Part shown: piece by piece, positions 45,736 through 55,416 of the stretch
How the letters are laid out: the number at the start of each line of letters is the position of its first letter
How positions within the stretch are numbered: position 1 is the first letter of the stretch
Source of the DNA: Tardiphaga alba
Lineage (GTDB): Bacteria > Pseudomonadota > Alphaproteobacteria > Rhizobiales > Xanthobacteraceae
NCBI RefSeq assembly: GCF_018279705.1
Contig: NZ_CP036498.1
Span: forward strand, 5,349,001 to 5,413,000
Direction: 5' to 3'
DNA: 64,000 bases
Program-made: the position numbers and the translations under genes
Notes under the pieces: model-generated
Database searches by the model: none
What the model was told of the DNA's origin: nothing
Seen by the model: only the letters and a program-made list of their open reading frames with translations

Positions 45736-46503
45736 ATGAGAAACGGTCAGAACAACAACAAGCGGATGCGTAACAACAACCGCAACAACAACAATAATCA
45801 CAACAACAATAACAATAATCGGCGCGGCCAGAACCCGATGACCCGGGTCTACGAATCGAACGGCCCCGATATCAAGATCCGCGGCACCGCCTCTCACATC
45901 GCCGAAAAATATCTGCAGCTGGCCCGCGATTCGCGATCGTCGAGCGACCCGGTGGCCGCCGAGAATTACTATCAGCACGCCGAACATTACTTCCGCCTGA
46001 TCGCAACCGCACAGGAACAGTTCCGCCAGAACCAGCCGCAACAGCAGCAGCGCGCCGACAACGGCGCCGGCGATGTCCAGGTGGAGGATGGCGACGACGA
46101 GAGCGAGAACTTCTCGAACTTCGGCGCCGAGCCGGGCTTCGTGCCGCAGCAGCGCGAACAGCAGCAGCCGCGTGAGCGCGACAACTATCAGCCGCGCAAC
46201 GAGCAGCCGCGTCAGCCGCGCGAGCGTGGCGAACAGCCTTACCCGCGCGATGCCCGACAGCCGCAGCCGCAATTCCAGCCGCAGCCGGCCGTGCAGGCCA
46301 GCGAGAATATCGGCCTGCCATCCTTCATCACCGGCGGCGCTCCGCAGCCGGCAAATGGCGCTCCCGTCGAGCAGAATGGCGGCGAAGCCAATGGCGAACC
46401 GCGCTTCCCGCCGCGTCGTCGCCGCCGTCCGCATGGTCCGCGTGCCGATGCAGCTGCTGCGCCGGCCGCCGTCGGCGAAGACTTCAATCCGGGTAACTCG
46501 TAA
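45736..46503 (+). CDS. DUF4167 domain protein
   Basis: 255 residues. The N-terminal 35 residues are Asn-rich (NNNRNNNNNHNNNNNNRRGQ) and are followed by the conserved DUF4167 core (RVYESNGPDIKIRGTASHIA, then KYLQLARDSRSSSDPVAAEN and HAEHYFRLIA). The rest is disordered, Gln/Pro/Arg-rich, ending in RRRRRPHGPRADA. It looks like an RNA- or nucleoid-associated protein from composition; function is not established. The gene is followed by a strong terminator. Confidence 0.92.
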   Translation: MRNGQNNNKRMRNNNRNNNNNHNNNNNNRRGQNPMTRVYESNGPDIKIRGTASHIAEKYLQLARDSRSSSDPVAAENYYQHAEHYFRLIATAQEQFRQNQPQQQQRADNGAGDVQVEDGDDESENFSNFGAEPGFVPQQREQQQPRERDNYQPRNEQPRQPRERGEQPYPRDARQPQPQFQPQPAVQASENIGLPSFITGGAPQPANGAPVEQNGGEANGEPRFPPRRRRRPHGPRADAAAAPAAVGEDFNPGNS

Positions 46504-46524
46504 GATCGCCCAGCCTTAAAAGCC

Positions 46525-46564
46525 AAACGCCCGAGGCAGGTGACCTGCCTCGGGCGTTTTCATT
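46525..46564 (+). terminator. Strong Rho-independent terminator after the DUF4167 gene
   Basis: AAACGCCCGAGGCAG and CTGCCTCGGGCGTTT form a perfect 15-bp stem around GTGAC, and the second arm runs straight into TTTCATTTTT. Confidence 0.92.
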
Positions 46565-46626
46565 TTTACAGCGTGATCTTATCCGGAAGCCGACGCCTGC
46601 TATCGGGACCGTGCTTCAAAGGAACG

Positions 46627-47850
46627 TCACCGAGCCTCATTGCTGGCCGTGGCCGATCCAAAAGCTGCGGCCAATTCTTTTGCGCCGGGCAGATTGCCAT
46701 TGATATCCATGCGATTGTTGGTGATTGCGATCAGCTTGGCCACGGTGTTGTGGCGGATCGCCACCGGATTGCGTTCATAGCCGCCGCGCTGGAAGAAATT
46801 CGCCGTCGGCACCTGCTCGCGCATCGCTTGCGGCATGGTCACCATGTCGAAGCCGTTGCCGTCACCCGTGAGATTCATCATCTCCAGCTCGGCGGCGGAA
46901 AGCGGACGATCGACGCCGCGCGCCCGGGCGAAATTCACCGAGGTCAGCAGCTTGTGCACCTGCAATTGCGGGCCGACATCCATGTCCAGCACCAGCGCAT
47001 GCATGGCCCAGCCCTGCGGCGTGAGGCCGAGCTTTTCGAATGCGCTCCAGCTCTGCGGGCCGCTCTTGACGGCTGCATGCATGCGCTTGAACACTGCGAT
47101 CTTGTGATCCATCGCCTTGCGTTGCGGCCCCTGGAGCATCGCGGCCCTCTCGTTCAGGACCTTCAGGAGCTGTGGGCCCTTCTCGGCAATGATCGTGATC
47201 GTATTCGCGGTCAGCAGCTGATTGTAGCCGATCGCCGTGGAGATCGCGCGTGATCCCGGCTTCGATGGATTGAGGCCCGACTGCATGTCATGACCGCCAT
47301 TGCCGCCGGTCTCGAACGAATAGACGCGCACGGCGATGTCGCGTGAAATACCGGCCTGCAAGGCAGCACGTGCATAGGCACGCTTGAATTCCATCTCGCT
47401 GCTCGGACGCAGCGGCGCGAACTGAAATTCTGACCGTGCAGCCCCGAGGAAGTCGGCGACCACCGGCAGATCCTTGCGGACGCGCGGACCTGTGTCTGGA
47501 TCCGGCTCGGGATTTACCGGCCGCTTTGGCCCCTCATACAACGGCGCCTGTTCCAGCACGTAATCATTGAGCGTGACCGCCTGGCCCTCGCGACGCTTGG
47601 CAAAGCGGGTCTTCCGCTTCTCGGCGATCGCGTTCCAATAGGCACCGGCGTCCGCGTCGAAGGCAGCGCGTGCCTCCTGATATTCGGCCAGCTTGCGGCG
47701 ATACTCTGCAATCGCCTGCGGCGAGGCGCCCTGAGCCATCGCATTGGCGACCGACGGCGAAAGCGTCGGCAACTCCCATGCAAGCGCCGACGTGCCCAGC
47801 AGAGCAGCAAGCGGAAGAGCGACGGCAAATATACGAATAGAATGGGACAT
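46627..47850 (-). CDS. Secreted protein of unknown function, possibly lysozyme-like
   Basis: 407 residues. Signal peptide MSHSIRIFAVALPLAALLGT (cleavage at ALA/WE). A helical N-terminal region (QAIAEYRRKLAEYQEARAAF) is followed by a central segment, AVRVYSFETGGNGGHDMQSG then AISTAIGYNQLLTANTITI. The Glu-Thr-Gly-Gly and later GYNQLL pattern resembles the catalytic Glu region of lysozyme-like transglycosylases, but I cannot confirm it. Periplasmic location is likely. The start at 47850 was chosen at the signal peptide; an upstream open stretch (to 47994) is not convincing. Confidence 0.65.
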   Translation of the reverse strand: MSHSIRIFAVALPLAALLGTSALAWELPTLSPSVANAMAQGASPQAIAEYRRKLAEYQEARAAFDADAGAYWNAIAEKRKTRFAKRREGQAVTLNDYVLEQAPLYEGPKRPVNPEPDPDTGPRVRKDLPVVADFLGAARSEFQFAPLRPSSEMEFKRAYARAALQAGISRDIAVRVYSFETGGNGGHDMQSGLNPSKPGSRAISTAIGYNQLLTANTITIIAEKGPQLLKVLNERAAMLQGPQRKAMDHKIAVFKRMHAAVKSGPQSWSAFEKLGLTPQGWAMHALVLDMDVGPQLQVHKLLTSVNFARARGVDRPLSAAELEMMNLTGDGNGFDMVTMPQAMREQVPTANFFQRGGYERNPVAIRHNTVAKLIAITNNRMDINGNLPGAKELAAAFGSATASNEAR

Positions 47851-48045
47851 GCGACCTGTCTGGTTCGCGTACCGCAACGGGCACGCATCCATGGAAACAT
47901 CAACGATCACGCACCGCCCCGCGCGGACCATCGGTTCTTTATAGCTTTCAGCCCTTGTCACGTTGGAGCAGTTTGGTGAATTTTGTCTTGCCAATAAGGC
48001 CGGGCGGGATGACCAAACAGCGCACCATACGCCGATGCCGCTCGC

Positions 48046-49017
48046 CTATTCCTCCTTGGCCCCGCTGGATTTCACGATCTGCGCCCATTTGGTCTCATCC
48101 TTGTCGATAAACGCGGCGTAATCCTCGGGCGATCCGGGGGCCGGATCGGTTCCGTCCTGCTGCAGACGCTTGCGTACGTCGTCGGATTCCAGGGCCTTGC
48201 GCAGCTCCCCATTGAGCCGATCGATGATCGGCCGCGGCGTACCGACTGGCGCAACGAGTCCATAGGCCAGAGATGCGTCAAAACCTTGCAGGCCGGATTC
48301 CGCGACCGTGGGCACATCCGGCAACAGGCTCGTGCGCATGAGGCTCGTCACCGCAATGCCGCGGAGCTGTCCACCGACGATATTGGCATGTGTCGCCGGG
48401 ACGGGTGCAAAGGCCATCGGGATATGGCCGCCGATCAGGTCGACCAGCGCAGGCCCGGTCCCCTTGTAGGGCACATGGACCAGTGTGATGCCGGCCACCT
48501 TGGCAAAATACTCGCCGGTAATATGGCTCGCGGTACCCGCGCCGGCAGAACCGAAATTGACCTTGCCCGCATTCGCTTTGGCATAGGCGATAAGTTCGGC
48601 AACCGTCTTGGCCGGAAATGACGGATGGACCACCAGCGAATTCGGTGAATGGCCGATCATCCCGATCGGTGCAAAATCCTTACGCGGATCGTAGCCGGCT
48701 TTGGCGTAGAGCGTCGGCCCGATCGCTAGCGTTCCCGTGTAACCGAGCCCGATCGTATAGCCATCGGGCGCACTCTTCGCGACCGCACGCGTGCCAACCG
48801 TCCCGCCCGCGCCCGGCCTGTTATCGACGATCACCTTCTCACCGAGCGTCTCGCTCATCTTGTCCGCGATGGCGCGGCCGACAATCGATGTGCTTCCACC
48901 GGGCGCAAAGGGAATGATCAGGGTGATCGGATGAGCAGGAAAGTTCTGCGCGCTCGCGTCACTCGCAGCGAATAATGCCGCCGCCACGCATAGACCTCTC
49001 GTCCACGACGACGCCAT
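48046..49017 (-). CDS. Bug/TctC-family substrate-binding protein
   Basis: 323 residues. Signal peptide MASSWTRGLCVAAALFAASD (cleavage near ASA/QN). The mature protein has FPAHPITLIIPFAPGGSTSI, VIVDNRPGAGGTVGTRAVAK, LVHVPYKGTGPALVDLIGGH and VPTVAESGLQGFDASLAYGL, all family signatures. It is a second, unrelated-in-location member of the family found at 4000-4992. No TctA/TctB partner is adjacent. Ribosome site GGGAGGATC. Ligand unknown. Confidence 0.93.
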   Translation of the reverse strand: MASSWTRGLCVAAALFAASDASAQNFPAHPITLIIPFAPGGSTSIVGRAIADKMSETLGEKVIVDNRPGAGGTVGTRAVAKSAPDGYTIGLGYTGTLAIGPTLYAKAGYDPRKDFAPIGMIGHSPNSLVVHPSFPAKTVAELIAYAKANAGKVNFGSAGAGTASHITGEYFAKVAGITLVHVPYKGTGPALVDLIGGHIPMAFAPVPATHANIVGGQLRGIAVTSLMRTSLLPDVPTVAESGLQGFDASLAYGLVAPVGTPRPIIDRLNGELRKALESDDVRKRLQQDGTDPAPGSPEDYAAFIDKDETKWAQIVKSSGAKEE

Positions 49018-49087
49018 GACGATCCTCCCGAAATACATTCTTGTGCAGCATCGTTGCGCAAACGCCGATGCCACGCAACGGCCTGAA

Positions 49088-49714
49088 CTACTTCCAGGCG
49101 AAGACGGGCTGTTCCAGTTCCGCGACCCGCGTGATGCGTCCGGCAAGAAGTTCGCTGAACTGATAGACCAACGCTGCTGTCGGCGCATGGATCATATGAC
49201 CGAAATGGCTGTAGCGGATCACGCGCCGCTCGCTCTCGGGAATGCGGATGAAATCAAATGCCTCCGGGCGCAGCAGTTCCGTGAGCGCGATCCGGTGCAC
49301 CGAGGCCACCTCATCCGGATTGGGCACCAACTGGCGACTATCATCCGCCCACATCACCACGGGCGTGATCAGATATCCGGACCGCGTCGGATAATCATCG
49401 AGGATGCCGATCACATCACACGCGCCAAGCCGCAGGCCGAGCTCCTCAGCGAGCTCGCGCAGCGCGGTCTCCACCACCGTCTCGCCGGGGTCACAGCGGC
49501 CGCCGGGAAGTGCCCACTGGTTGCTATGCGCGCGCAGACTGGAGGCGCGCAGCGTCAGCAATAGTCCGGTATCCGCCGCATGATCCGCATGGGCAAGCAC
49601 GAGCGCAACAGCCGCACGCTTCAAATGCGCGGCTGCATCAGATTCGTCGATACGGTCGAATTTGGCGACGCGGGCCTCGATCATCGCCCGCGTGCCTGGA
49701 TTGAAGGGAGCCAT
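49088..49714 (-). CDS. Nudix hydrolase (CoA-pyrophosphatase-like)
   Basis: 208 residues. The Nudix box reads GGRCDPGETVVETALRELAE then ELGL, and is preceded by SNQWALPGG. The N-terminal AAAHLKRAAVALVLAHA and the region after the box (LDDYPTRSGYLITPVVMWAD) resemble NUDT7/YeaB-type CoA hydrolases rather than MutT. It would act in the cytoplasm on a nucleotide diphosphate derivative. The start at 49714 was chosen, with an ATG 18 bases upstream as the alternative. Confidence 0.85.
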   Translation of the reverse strand: MAPFNPGTRAMIEARVAKFDRIDESDAAAHLKRAAVALVLAHADHAADTGLLLTLRASSLRAHSNQWALPGGRCDPGETVVETALRELAEELGLRLGACDVIGILDDYPTRSGYLITPVVMWADDSRQLVPNPDEVASVHRIALTELLRPEAFDFIRIPESERRVIRYSHFGHMIHAPTAALVYQFSELLAGRITRVAELEQPVFAWK

Positions 49715-49769
49715 CACCCACGACACTAGCATGGCCGTGGGTGATGCAAACAGAATTGCTTGCGGCGCG

Positions 49770-51437
49770 CTAGGCCAATTCAGCCGCAGCGCGCTGCATG
49801 TTGCTCGACATATCCGATGTCACCGTGCTCTGTTCCTCCACGGCTGCTGCCGTCGAGGTGACGAATTCGTTGACATGCTCGATCGCCTGCTTGATCGACA
49901 CCAGCGCGCCGACGACATCCCCGGAGATGCCATTCAGCGCTTCGATCTCGTTGGAAATCTTGTCTGTCGCCTGCTTCGCCTGATTCGCGAGATTCTTGAC
50001 CTCCGCCGCCACCACCGCAAAGCCGCGGCCTGCCTCTCCTGCGCGCGCCGACTCGATGGTCGCATTCAGGGCGAGCAGATTGATCTGGCCGGTAATATCA
50101 CCGATCAGGCCAACAATGCCCCCCATGGCATGCGCCGCAGAAGTCAATCGTTGCGCTTGCAGGTCGGCGGTCTCGACCTGGTTCACCGCAGTCTCGGCCG
50201 TCTGCCGCGACTTCACCATGGTCTCGGAGATTTCACGGATCGAAGCGTTCATCTCCTCGCTGCCGGCAGCAACCGACTCGATCAGTGAGCGAGCGCGTTC
50301 GGCCTTCATCCGCGCCATCGCCTGTCCGGTGATATCGGTTGCATATTTGACGACCTTGAACGGCTTGCCGTTGAGGTCGAAGATCGGGTTGTAGGATGCC
50401 TGTATCCAGACCTCGCGTCCACCCTTGCCGAGCCGTTTGTATTCCGCAGCCTGATAGACACCACGATTGAGGTTGGCCCAGAACTCGCCATAGGCAGGCG
50501 ATGCACGCTCCATGGGATCGACGAACATGCTGTGGTGGCGATCGCGGATCTCATCGAGCGAATAGCCGAGCGTATCCAGGAAGTTTTGATTCGCCGTGAT
50601 GATGTTGCCATCCATCCGGAACTCGATCACCGCCTGCGACTTTCGGATCGCCTGCATCTGGCCGTCACTATCCGACGCCTTCAGCTTTTGCTGGGTGACG
50701 TCCGTGGCGAACTTCACCACCTTGAAGGGCTTTCCGACATCATTGAGGATCGGATTATAGGTCGCGAGTATCCAGATTTCCCTTCCGCCCTTGCCGACGC
50801 GCTTGTATTCGGCGGCCTGGTATTCACCGCGCCCGAGTCGCGCCCAGAAATCACGATAGGCATTGCCATCGCGCTCCTGCGGCTCGACGAACATGCTGTG
50901 ATGCCGCCCCTGGATCTCCGGCAATGCGTAGCCAACCGTCGTCAGGAAGTTGTCGTTGGCCGTGATGATCGTGCCATCGAGATTGAACTCGATCACCGCC
51001 TGAGCTCGATCGATCGCGGCAATCTTGCCTTGAGCGTCGAGGCTCGCGATCTTGCTCGCCGTAATGTCGGTGGCGAACTTGATCACTTTGCAAGGCTTCC
51101 CGCTGTCATCGAGAATCGGATTGTAGCTGGCTTCGATCCAGATCTCCCGCCCGCCTTTCGCGACTCGCTTATACTGCGCCGCCTGAAACTGCCCCTTATT
51201 AAGGTTACCCCAAAACTCTCGATAAGCGGCGCTATCGCGTGTCGCCTGATCAACGAACATGCTGTGATGCTTGTTCTTGATCTCATCGAGCGAGTACCCC
51301 ATCGCAGACAGGAAATTATCGTTGGCGGTGATGATCGTGCCGTCGAGATTGAACTCGATCACCGCCTGCGAGCGGCTGATGGCAGCTGCTTGCGCCAACG
51401 CATTATGCAATTCCAATTTGCTGCGTCGATTGAACAT
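49770..51437 (-). CDS. Soluble methyl-accepting chemotaxis protein with three PAS domains
   Basis: 555 residues and no membrane segment. Three near-identical PAS domains of about 122 residues each run from about 15 to 380; each has AVIEFNLDGTIITANDNFL (or FRMDGNIITANQNFL) then HHSMFVD or EP and a GGREIW segment. A C-terminal receptor signalling domain contains NLLALNATIESARAGEAGRG and EVKNLANQAKQATDKI, the tip that binds CheA/CheW. The methylation helices look short. It should sense redox or a small ligand in the cytoplasm and adjust flagellar motion. The three modules repeat at DNA level every 366 bases. Confidence 0.92.
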   Translation of the reverse strand: MFNRRSKLELHNALAQAAAISRSQAVIEFNLDGTIITANDNFLSAMGYSLDEIKNKHHSMFVDQATRDSAAYREFWGNLNKGQFQAAQYKRVAKGGREIWIEASYNPILDDSGKPCKVIKFATDITASKIASLDAQGKIAAIDRAQAVIEFNLDGTIITANDNFLTTVGYALPEIQGRHHSMFVEPQERDGNAYRDFWARLGRGEYQAAEYKRVGKGGREIWILATYNPILNDVGKPFKVVKFATDVTQQKLKASDSDGQMQAIRKSQAVIEFRMDGNIITANQNFLDTLGYSLDEIRDRHHSMFVDPMERASPAYGEFWANLNRGVYQAAEYKRLGKGGREVWIQASYNPIFDLNGKPFKVVKYATDITGQAMARMKAERARSLIESVAAGSEEMNASIREISETMVKSRQTAETAVNQVETADLQAQRLTSAAHAMGGIVGLIGDITGQINLLALNATIESARAGEAGRGFAVVAAEVKNLANQAKQATDKISNEIEALNGISGDVVGALVSIKQAIEHVNEFVTSTAAAVEEQSTVTSDMSSNMQRAAAELA

Positions 51438-51547
51438 AACTGGCTCCGTGGCCGAAACGGCCGTTGGCTAAAACAAGTCTCGATCCTACGGCGCGCCCCA
51501 TCACGCGTCGTTCTGTAAAATTCCTGAACTTCAAATTGCGCAGCTGG

Positions 51548-51922
51548 CTAGTCAGCCAGCTGCTTGTCAACGCGCCCCCAATAAGCGGCGACCTTCTCGG
51601 CGAGTTGTGTGTGCCGATCGCTTTGCTTCGGAACCACACTTGGAGACGCAGATTCGGGCATGCCAGCGACCATGCTGCGAGCTGCGATCTGCTGATAGTA
51701 TTCCAGCACGGCAATCCGCAGATTCGATGACAGGTTCGGCGTATCGCGGCGACGTTCGATTTTTTCGATATACTGTTCGATTGTCGTATTCTCCATCTTC
51801 ACAATGGCTTGCAGGCTGGCCCAGAAACTATCTTCCAGACTGACGCTGGTGCGCTTCTTCGATACGACAACCGAGCGCTTGCGATTGACGTTCGGGCGTG
51901 AGGTCGAGGTCTCATAAGGCAT
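51548..51922 (-). CDS. Ribbon-helix-helix domain protein
   Basis: 124 residues. The N-terminal region has SVVVSKKRTSVSLEDSFWAS and LQAIVKMENTTIEQYIEKIE, a ribbon-helix-helix arrangement, with NLSSNLRIAVLEYYQQIAA following. RHH proteins bind DNA as dimers. The start at 51922 (MPYETSTSRP) follows AAGGAT; two in-frame ATGs upstream (51931, 51940) are alternatives. A C-terminal tail of about 40 residues has no known domain. It lies between the chemotaxis gene and the TadG-like gene on the same strand. Target unknown. Confidence 0.8.
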   Translation of the reverse strand: MPYETSTSRPNVNRKRSVVVSKKRTSVSLEDSFWASLQAIVKMENTTIEQYIEKIERRRDTPNLSSNLRIAVLEYYQQIAARSMVAGMPESASPSVVPKQSDRHTQLAEKVAAYWGRVDKQLAD

Positions 51923-51968
51923 TACGATCATCCTTCTCATTTTTAAGATTGATTTTTACGCATACAAA

Positions 51969-53639
51969 TCAGTTCACCAGCACCGCCCCGTCGCAGCGGA
52001 TACCAGATACCCAGACGTCAGCCTGGCCGATGCCAACGCCAAGCGTCGCGAGGGTGGCTGCCAGTAATTGATCGATCGAACCGGTGGCAGCGCTGAGGAT
52101 GCCGCCAACCAGAGCGCCGAGACCGGGGATCGGGATGCCCAGGCCAATGACATTGACCGACAGATTCAAATCTCCCAGCAGACTGCCGGTGAGCGACGAC
52201 AGGAAATTGGTGGTGTTCACCGTCTTCTTGGTCTGCGCCATGATGTCGGCATAGCTGAAGTCGACATTCACAGGCGTCGTATTCCCCATACCGGCATGAG
52301 CTTTTCCGGTGACGGTGATCAGGCCGAGGTCAACCAGCGTTGCCGGACCAGGATTCGGCTTCGTCGTGACATTCTTCACATCGGCAACCGACACATTGCC
52401 GATCCATGCATCGACAATCCCGGGCGTTACGCCGAGCGTGACCGTCGATGTGTTGATGTTCGGATATCCGCACTTCACCTTGTTCAGTGTCGCGGTCCCG
52501 GAGCCGATCTCGACATACACCGGGAGATTGACCACCGATGCAGCGCCAGTTCCAACCAATTTGATCTGCAGCAGAATGCGCGTCTGCGCAGTGTGGACAC
52601 TGATGCCCTGCGTACCGACGGCGACCCAACTGGACCCTTGCGGCCGTTCGCCGATGGTCGCGATCAACTGAACGCTGGCGATACCAGGTAGGCTGAGATT
52701 GACGCCGGTGTTGACCTGATTGGTGCCATTGGCAATGCCCGCAGTCGCTTGCAGCAAATCGTAGAGCGATATGTTGACACCAGTTTTCGGCTTGATGCCG
52801 ACTTTGAGATCGGCATAAGGCCCAGCGTCAATCAACGAGAGCGGCGAGATCTTCGTCGTCAACGTCGTCGCAGCCTGCGAGATCGTCGACAGTGCCGTTG
52901 TCGCCGTGCTCGCACCATTTGTGTTCTGCTGGACATTGAGAGCGGCGGCCAAGATATCGCCGACCTTGATGTTCGAATTCAGAACGGTGTCATAAGTGGC
53001 AGCGGTAAGGCCCACCCGCGTCGCTATTGCCGATAAGAAGTCAAACGCGTCGATTCGGGCGTTGAGCAACGCCTGGTAGTCCATGACGGACAGCGACAAA
53101 TTCGTTCCGAGCAATGCGTTCAGAACGCCGTTGAGCAACCCGCCATTGAGTGACGCGAGACGCGATCCAATCGAGAACGAAGCGATCTGCGTGCTGGCGG
53201 CAATCGCCTGCGTCTTGATCGTGAACGCATCGCTACCGGTAAAAAACTTGCTGAAATAAAGCGGTGTCGATGTCTGCAGGCTGACACGCGCTGCATTCGC
53301 AGTCCCGACTGCAGGGGTCACAAAGCGGTTCTGCACGGGAATGCTGGCATCTGCCGTGTAGGTGCCGAGCTCGACATTGACCAGCGCGCTAGCAGGATAA
53401 TTGTTACCCGTCACAGCCGCCTTTGCCGCATTGGTAGCGTTGGTAAGGTTGCTTGCGGCAACGATCGCTGCGAGATCGGCGGCACTTTGCGTTTTACGGC
53501 GGTCCGCAGCAATCGTTCCAATATCAACGCCAAGCGCTGCGCAGCAAACGGCCAGCACCATGCCGCCGACAGACATGATCGCGATATTGCCCCGCTGGTC
53601 AGCGGCGAAACGGCGAAGGAGCTGCATAAACGACGTCAT
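51969..53639 (-). CDS. TadG-like pilus assembly protein
   Basis: 556 residues. The N-terminus (DQRGNIAIMSVGGMVLAVCC, then ALGVDIGTIAADRRKTQSAA) is the Tad/Flp-pilus TadE/G-type membrane anchor, and the adjacent DLAAIVAASNLTN is the family's DUF2134-like start. The large periplasmic part is Ala/Thr/Gly/Val-rich, with no VWA metal motif that I can see. It is downstream of the TadE-like gene with a 3 bp gap. It should sit in the inner membrane and take part in pilus or surface assembly. No other tad genes are in the window. Confidence 0.85.
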   Translation of the reverse strand: MTSFMQLLRRFAADQRGNIAIMSVGGMVLAVCCAALGVDIGTIAADRRKTQSAADLAAIVAASNLTNATNAAKAAVTGNNYPASALVNVELGTYTADASIPVQNRFVTPAVGTANAARVSLQTSTPLYFSKFFTGSDAFTIKTQAIAASTQIASFSIGSRLASLNGGLLNGVLNALLGTNLSLSVMDYQALLNARIDAFDFLSAIATRVGLTAATYDTVLNSNIKVGDILAAALNVQQNTNGASTATTALSTISQAATTLTTKISPLSLIDAGPYADLKVGIKPKTGVNISLYDLLQATAGIANGTNQVNTGVNLSLPGIASVQLIATIGERPQGSSWVAVGTQGISVHTAQTRILLQIKLVGTGAASVVNLPVYVEIGSGTATLNKVKCGYPNINTSTVTLGVTPGIVDAWIGNVSVADVKNVTTKPNPGPATLVDLGLITVTGKAHAGMGNTTPVNVDFSYADIMAQTKKTVNTTNFLSSLTGSLLGDLNLSVNVIGLGIPIPGLGALVGGILSAATGSIDQLLAATLATLGVGIGQADVWVSGIRCDGAVLVN

Positions 53640-53642
53640 CGC

Positions 53643-54077
53643 TCAGAATCCTCCATATGGAATAGATGCGGAGCGCGTGATCAGTGTCGCGGGCTTAGGC
53701 ACAAACGGCAGCGTGTAAATGAACATCCCCGTCGCGTCGTAATTCACCGTCACAACAAAGACGTTGGCATTCGACGACGAGGTCGCCGCCGTCGTTGTCA
53801 GCTTGGCCGCATTGATCAGCGGATAGACCGCGGCATTGTTCGTGACGTAGTTCGACGCCAGCGAGCTGCGCTCTGTCTCTGTCATTCCAGCCACGGATGA
53901 ACGCGCGGCTTCGGCCGCGAGTTGCTGAACGCCATGAATGACAGCAAGGTAGGAACCGAAAACAACGATGCCGAACACCACCGTCAAAAAGACGGGCAGC
54001 AGCATCGCGAATTCGACCGCGCTGGAACCGCGTCGACAGGCGGATAACTTGAGGAGGCTGTTCGCGAATCTCGACAT
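53643..54077 (-). CDS. TadE-like pilus assembly protein
   Basis: 144 residues. The TadE motif is visible: CRRGSSAVEFAMLLPVFLTV then FGIVVFGSYLAVIHGVQQL, with the conserved Glu in the hydrophobic segment. TadE proteins are pseudopilins processed by a prepilin peptidase. It precedes the TadG-like gene by 3 bp and is likely cotranscribed with it. Confidence 0.9.
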   Translation of the reverse strand: MSRFANSLLKLSACRRGSSAVEFAMLLPVFLTVVFGIVVFGSYLAVIHGVQQLAAEAARSSVAGMTETERSSLASNYVTNNAAVYPLINAAKLTTTAATSSSNANVFVVTVNYDATGMFIYTLPFVPKPATLITRSASIPYGGF

Positions 54078-54226
54078 GAGAGGAGATTCGCAATCGCGCG
54101 TGAAAACTACCTATACAACTTCTATTACCACAAGCAGGCAGCAATCACCTCAAATGCAGAGATAGGCTCATATATCTGCATTGAATCTGATGACGTCATC
54201 AATAATGTGAGCGCACTAGCAGTTCG

Positions 54227-55090
54227 TCACATGCTCATAAAGCGATCGCGCAGCTGGTCGAGCAGCTTCTCATTCTTCTGACGAAACTCGGAACGCGCGC
54301 AGAGTATCATCTTCGGCATACCGGGCGGTGGTAGATAATACTCGTTCGCCATCATCAGCGTGTCGGGAACGAGCCGCTTCGGCAGCACCGTCAAACCGAT
54401 ACCTGCCTTCGCAGCTTCAATACGCGCATGATAATCGGGGCTGGAAAACGCAATTCGATAGACCATACCTTTGCGATCGAGCGCCTGCGTCATCAGATCG
54501 TGCATGATCTGGCCCGGCCATGTCAGCAAGGGAATCGGCGCACCCGGGCTCAACGTAAAGTCCTTCGATCGGACCCATGTCACTTCATCGACCTGCTGAT
54601 CCACGACTTCGATAGTCGGATCCGGCGCCGCGTCCGTCATGCTGATATAGATACCAATATCGACGAAGCCATCGATCAGGCATTTGATGATCTCGGCTGA
54701 ACTGTCGGCATAGAGCGATACATTCGCCATTTCCGCCTTGGTCATGACAGCCAGCATTCGCCGCGAATAGATGTTGCTCAAGCCCAACCTGACAGGCGTA
54801 TCGTCGGGCGCGCCGCCGCGCAGCATCAGAAGCTGATCATTTGCTTCCAGGATCTTCTTTGCCTGAATGAGCACGAGTTTGCCGAGTTCCGTAGCCGACG
54901 ACCCATTTGCCGATTTCTGAAAAATGCTACCACCGACGGCGCTCTCGATGCGCTTGATCTGCGAACTGATGGCAGGCTGGCTCAGGCCCAGATTTTTAGC
55001 CGCCTTCGTGATGCTTCCGGTCTCAGATATGCCGACGACCGACCGCATGATTTCGGTAGGAATGCTGGAATGCTGATATCGGCGATGCAT
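54227..55090 (-). CDS. LysR-family transcriptional regulator
   Basis: 287 residues. The N-terminal winged helix-turn-helix runs SETGSITKAAKNLGLSQPAI then SSQIKRIESAVGGSIFQKSA. The C-terminal domain binds a co-inducer. Its target is unclear: upstream lie 326 bases of spacer and then a VanZ-like gene on the same strand, while the TadE/G pair lies downstream. A target could be any of these. Start ATG at 55090. Confidence 0.9.
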   Translation of the reverse strand: MHRRYQHSSIPTEIMRSVVGISETGSITKAAKNLGLSQPAISSQIKRIESAVGGSIFQKSANGSSATELGKLVLIQAKKILEANDQLLMLRGGAPDDTPVRLGLSNIYSRRMLAVMTKAEMANVSLYADSSAEIIKCLIDGFVDIGIYISMTDAAPDPTIEVVDQQVDEVTWVRSKDFTLSPGAPIPLLTWPGQIMHDLMTQALDRKGMVYRIAFSSPDYHARIEAAKAGIGLTVLPKRLVPDTLMMANEYYLPPPGMPKMILCARSEFRQKNEKLLDQLRDRFMSM

Positions 55091-55416
55091 GCTATGGATC
55101 GTCCTTTAAAATCGACGGTGGCGTGATCGACGAACCGTTCGCCTCCGATCATGATGCCTAAGTCGTCGGACTTCGACATATTGCCGGAAGCAAGCTCAAC
55201 GAAATCGCAGCAACCGACTGCGACCGGGTTTGCACCCTATCTTTCAAGTTGTATTGATCCGCGGCCGCTGCCAAGCAGTTTCATCGCCGGACACACGTAT
55301 TTCGTGCATGGCGAGCGACTACTCACGTCAACCCGGTATTTTTATACCGAGCTACATTTGAATTCCGCCTCCGCGCCTACCCGGCGGGCTGCGGTGTTGA
55401 TTCTGCCGCTTTGCCG
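55091..55416. other. Intergenic region upstream of the LysR gene
   Basis: 326 bases with no convincing gene. CGGTAT-TTTT-ATACCG at 55334-55349 is a perfect 6-bp hairpin. No other feature identified. Confidence 0.5.
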
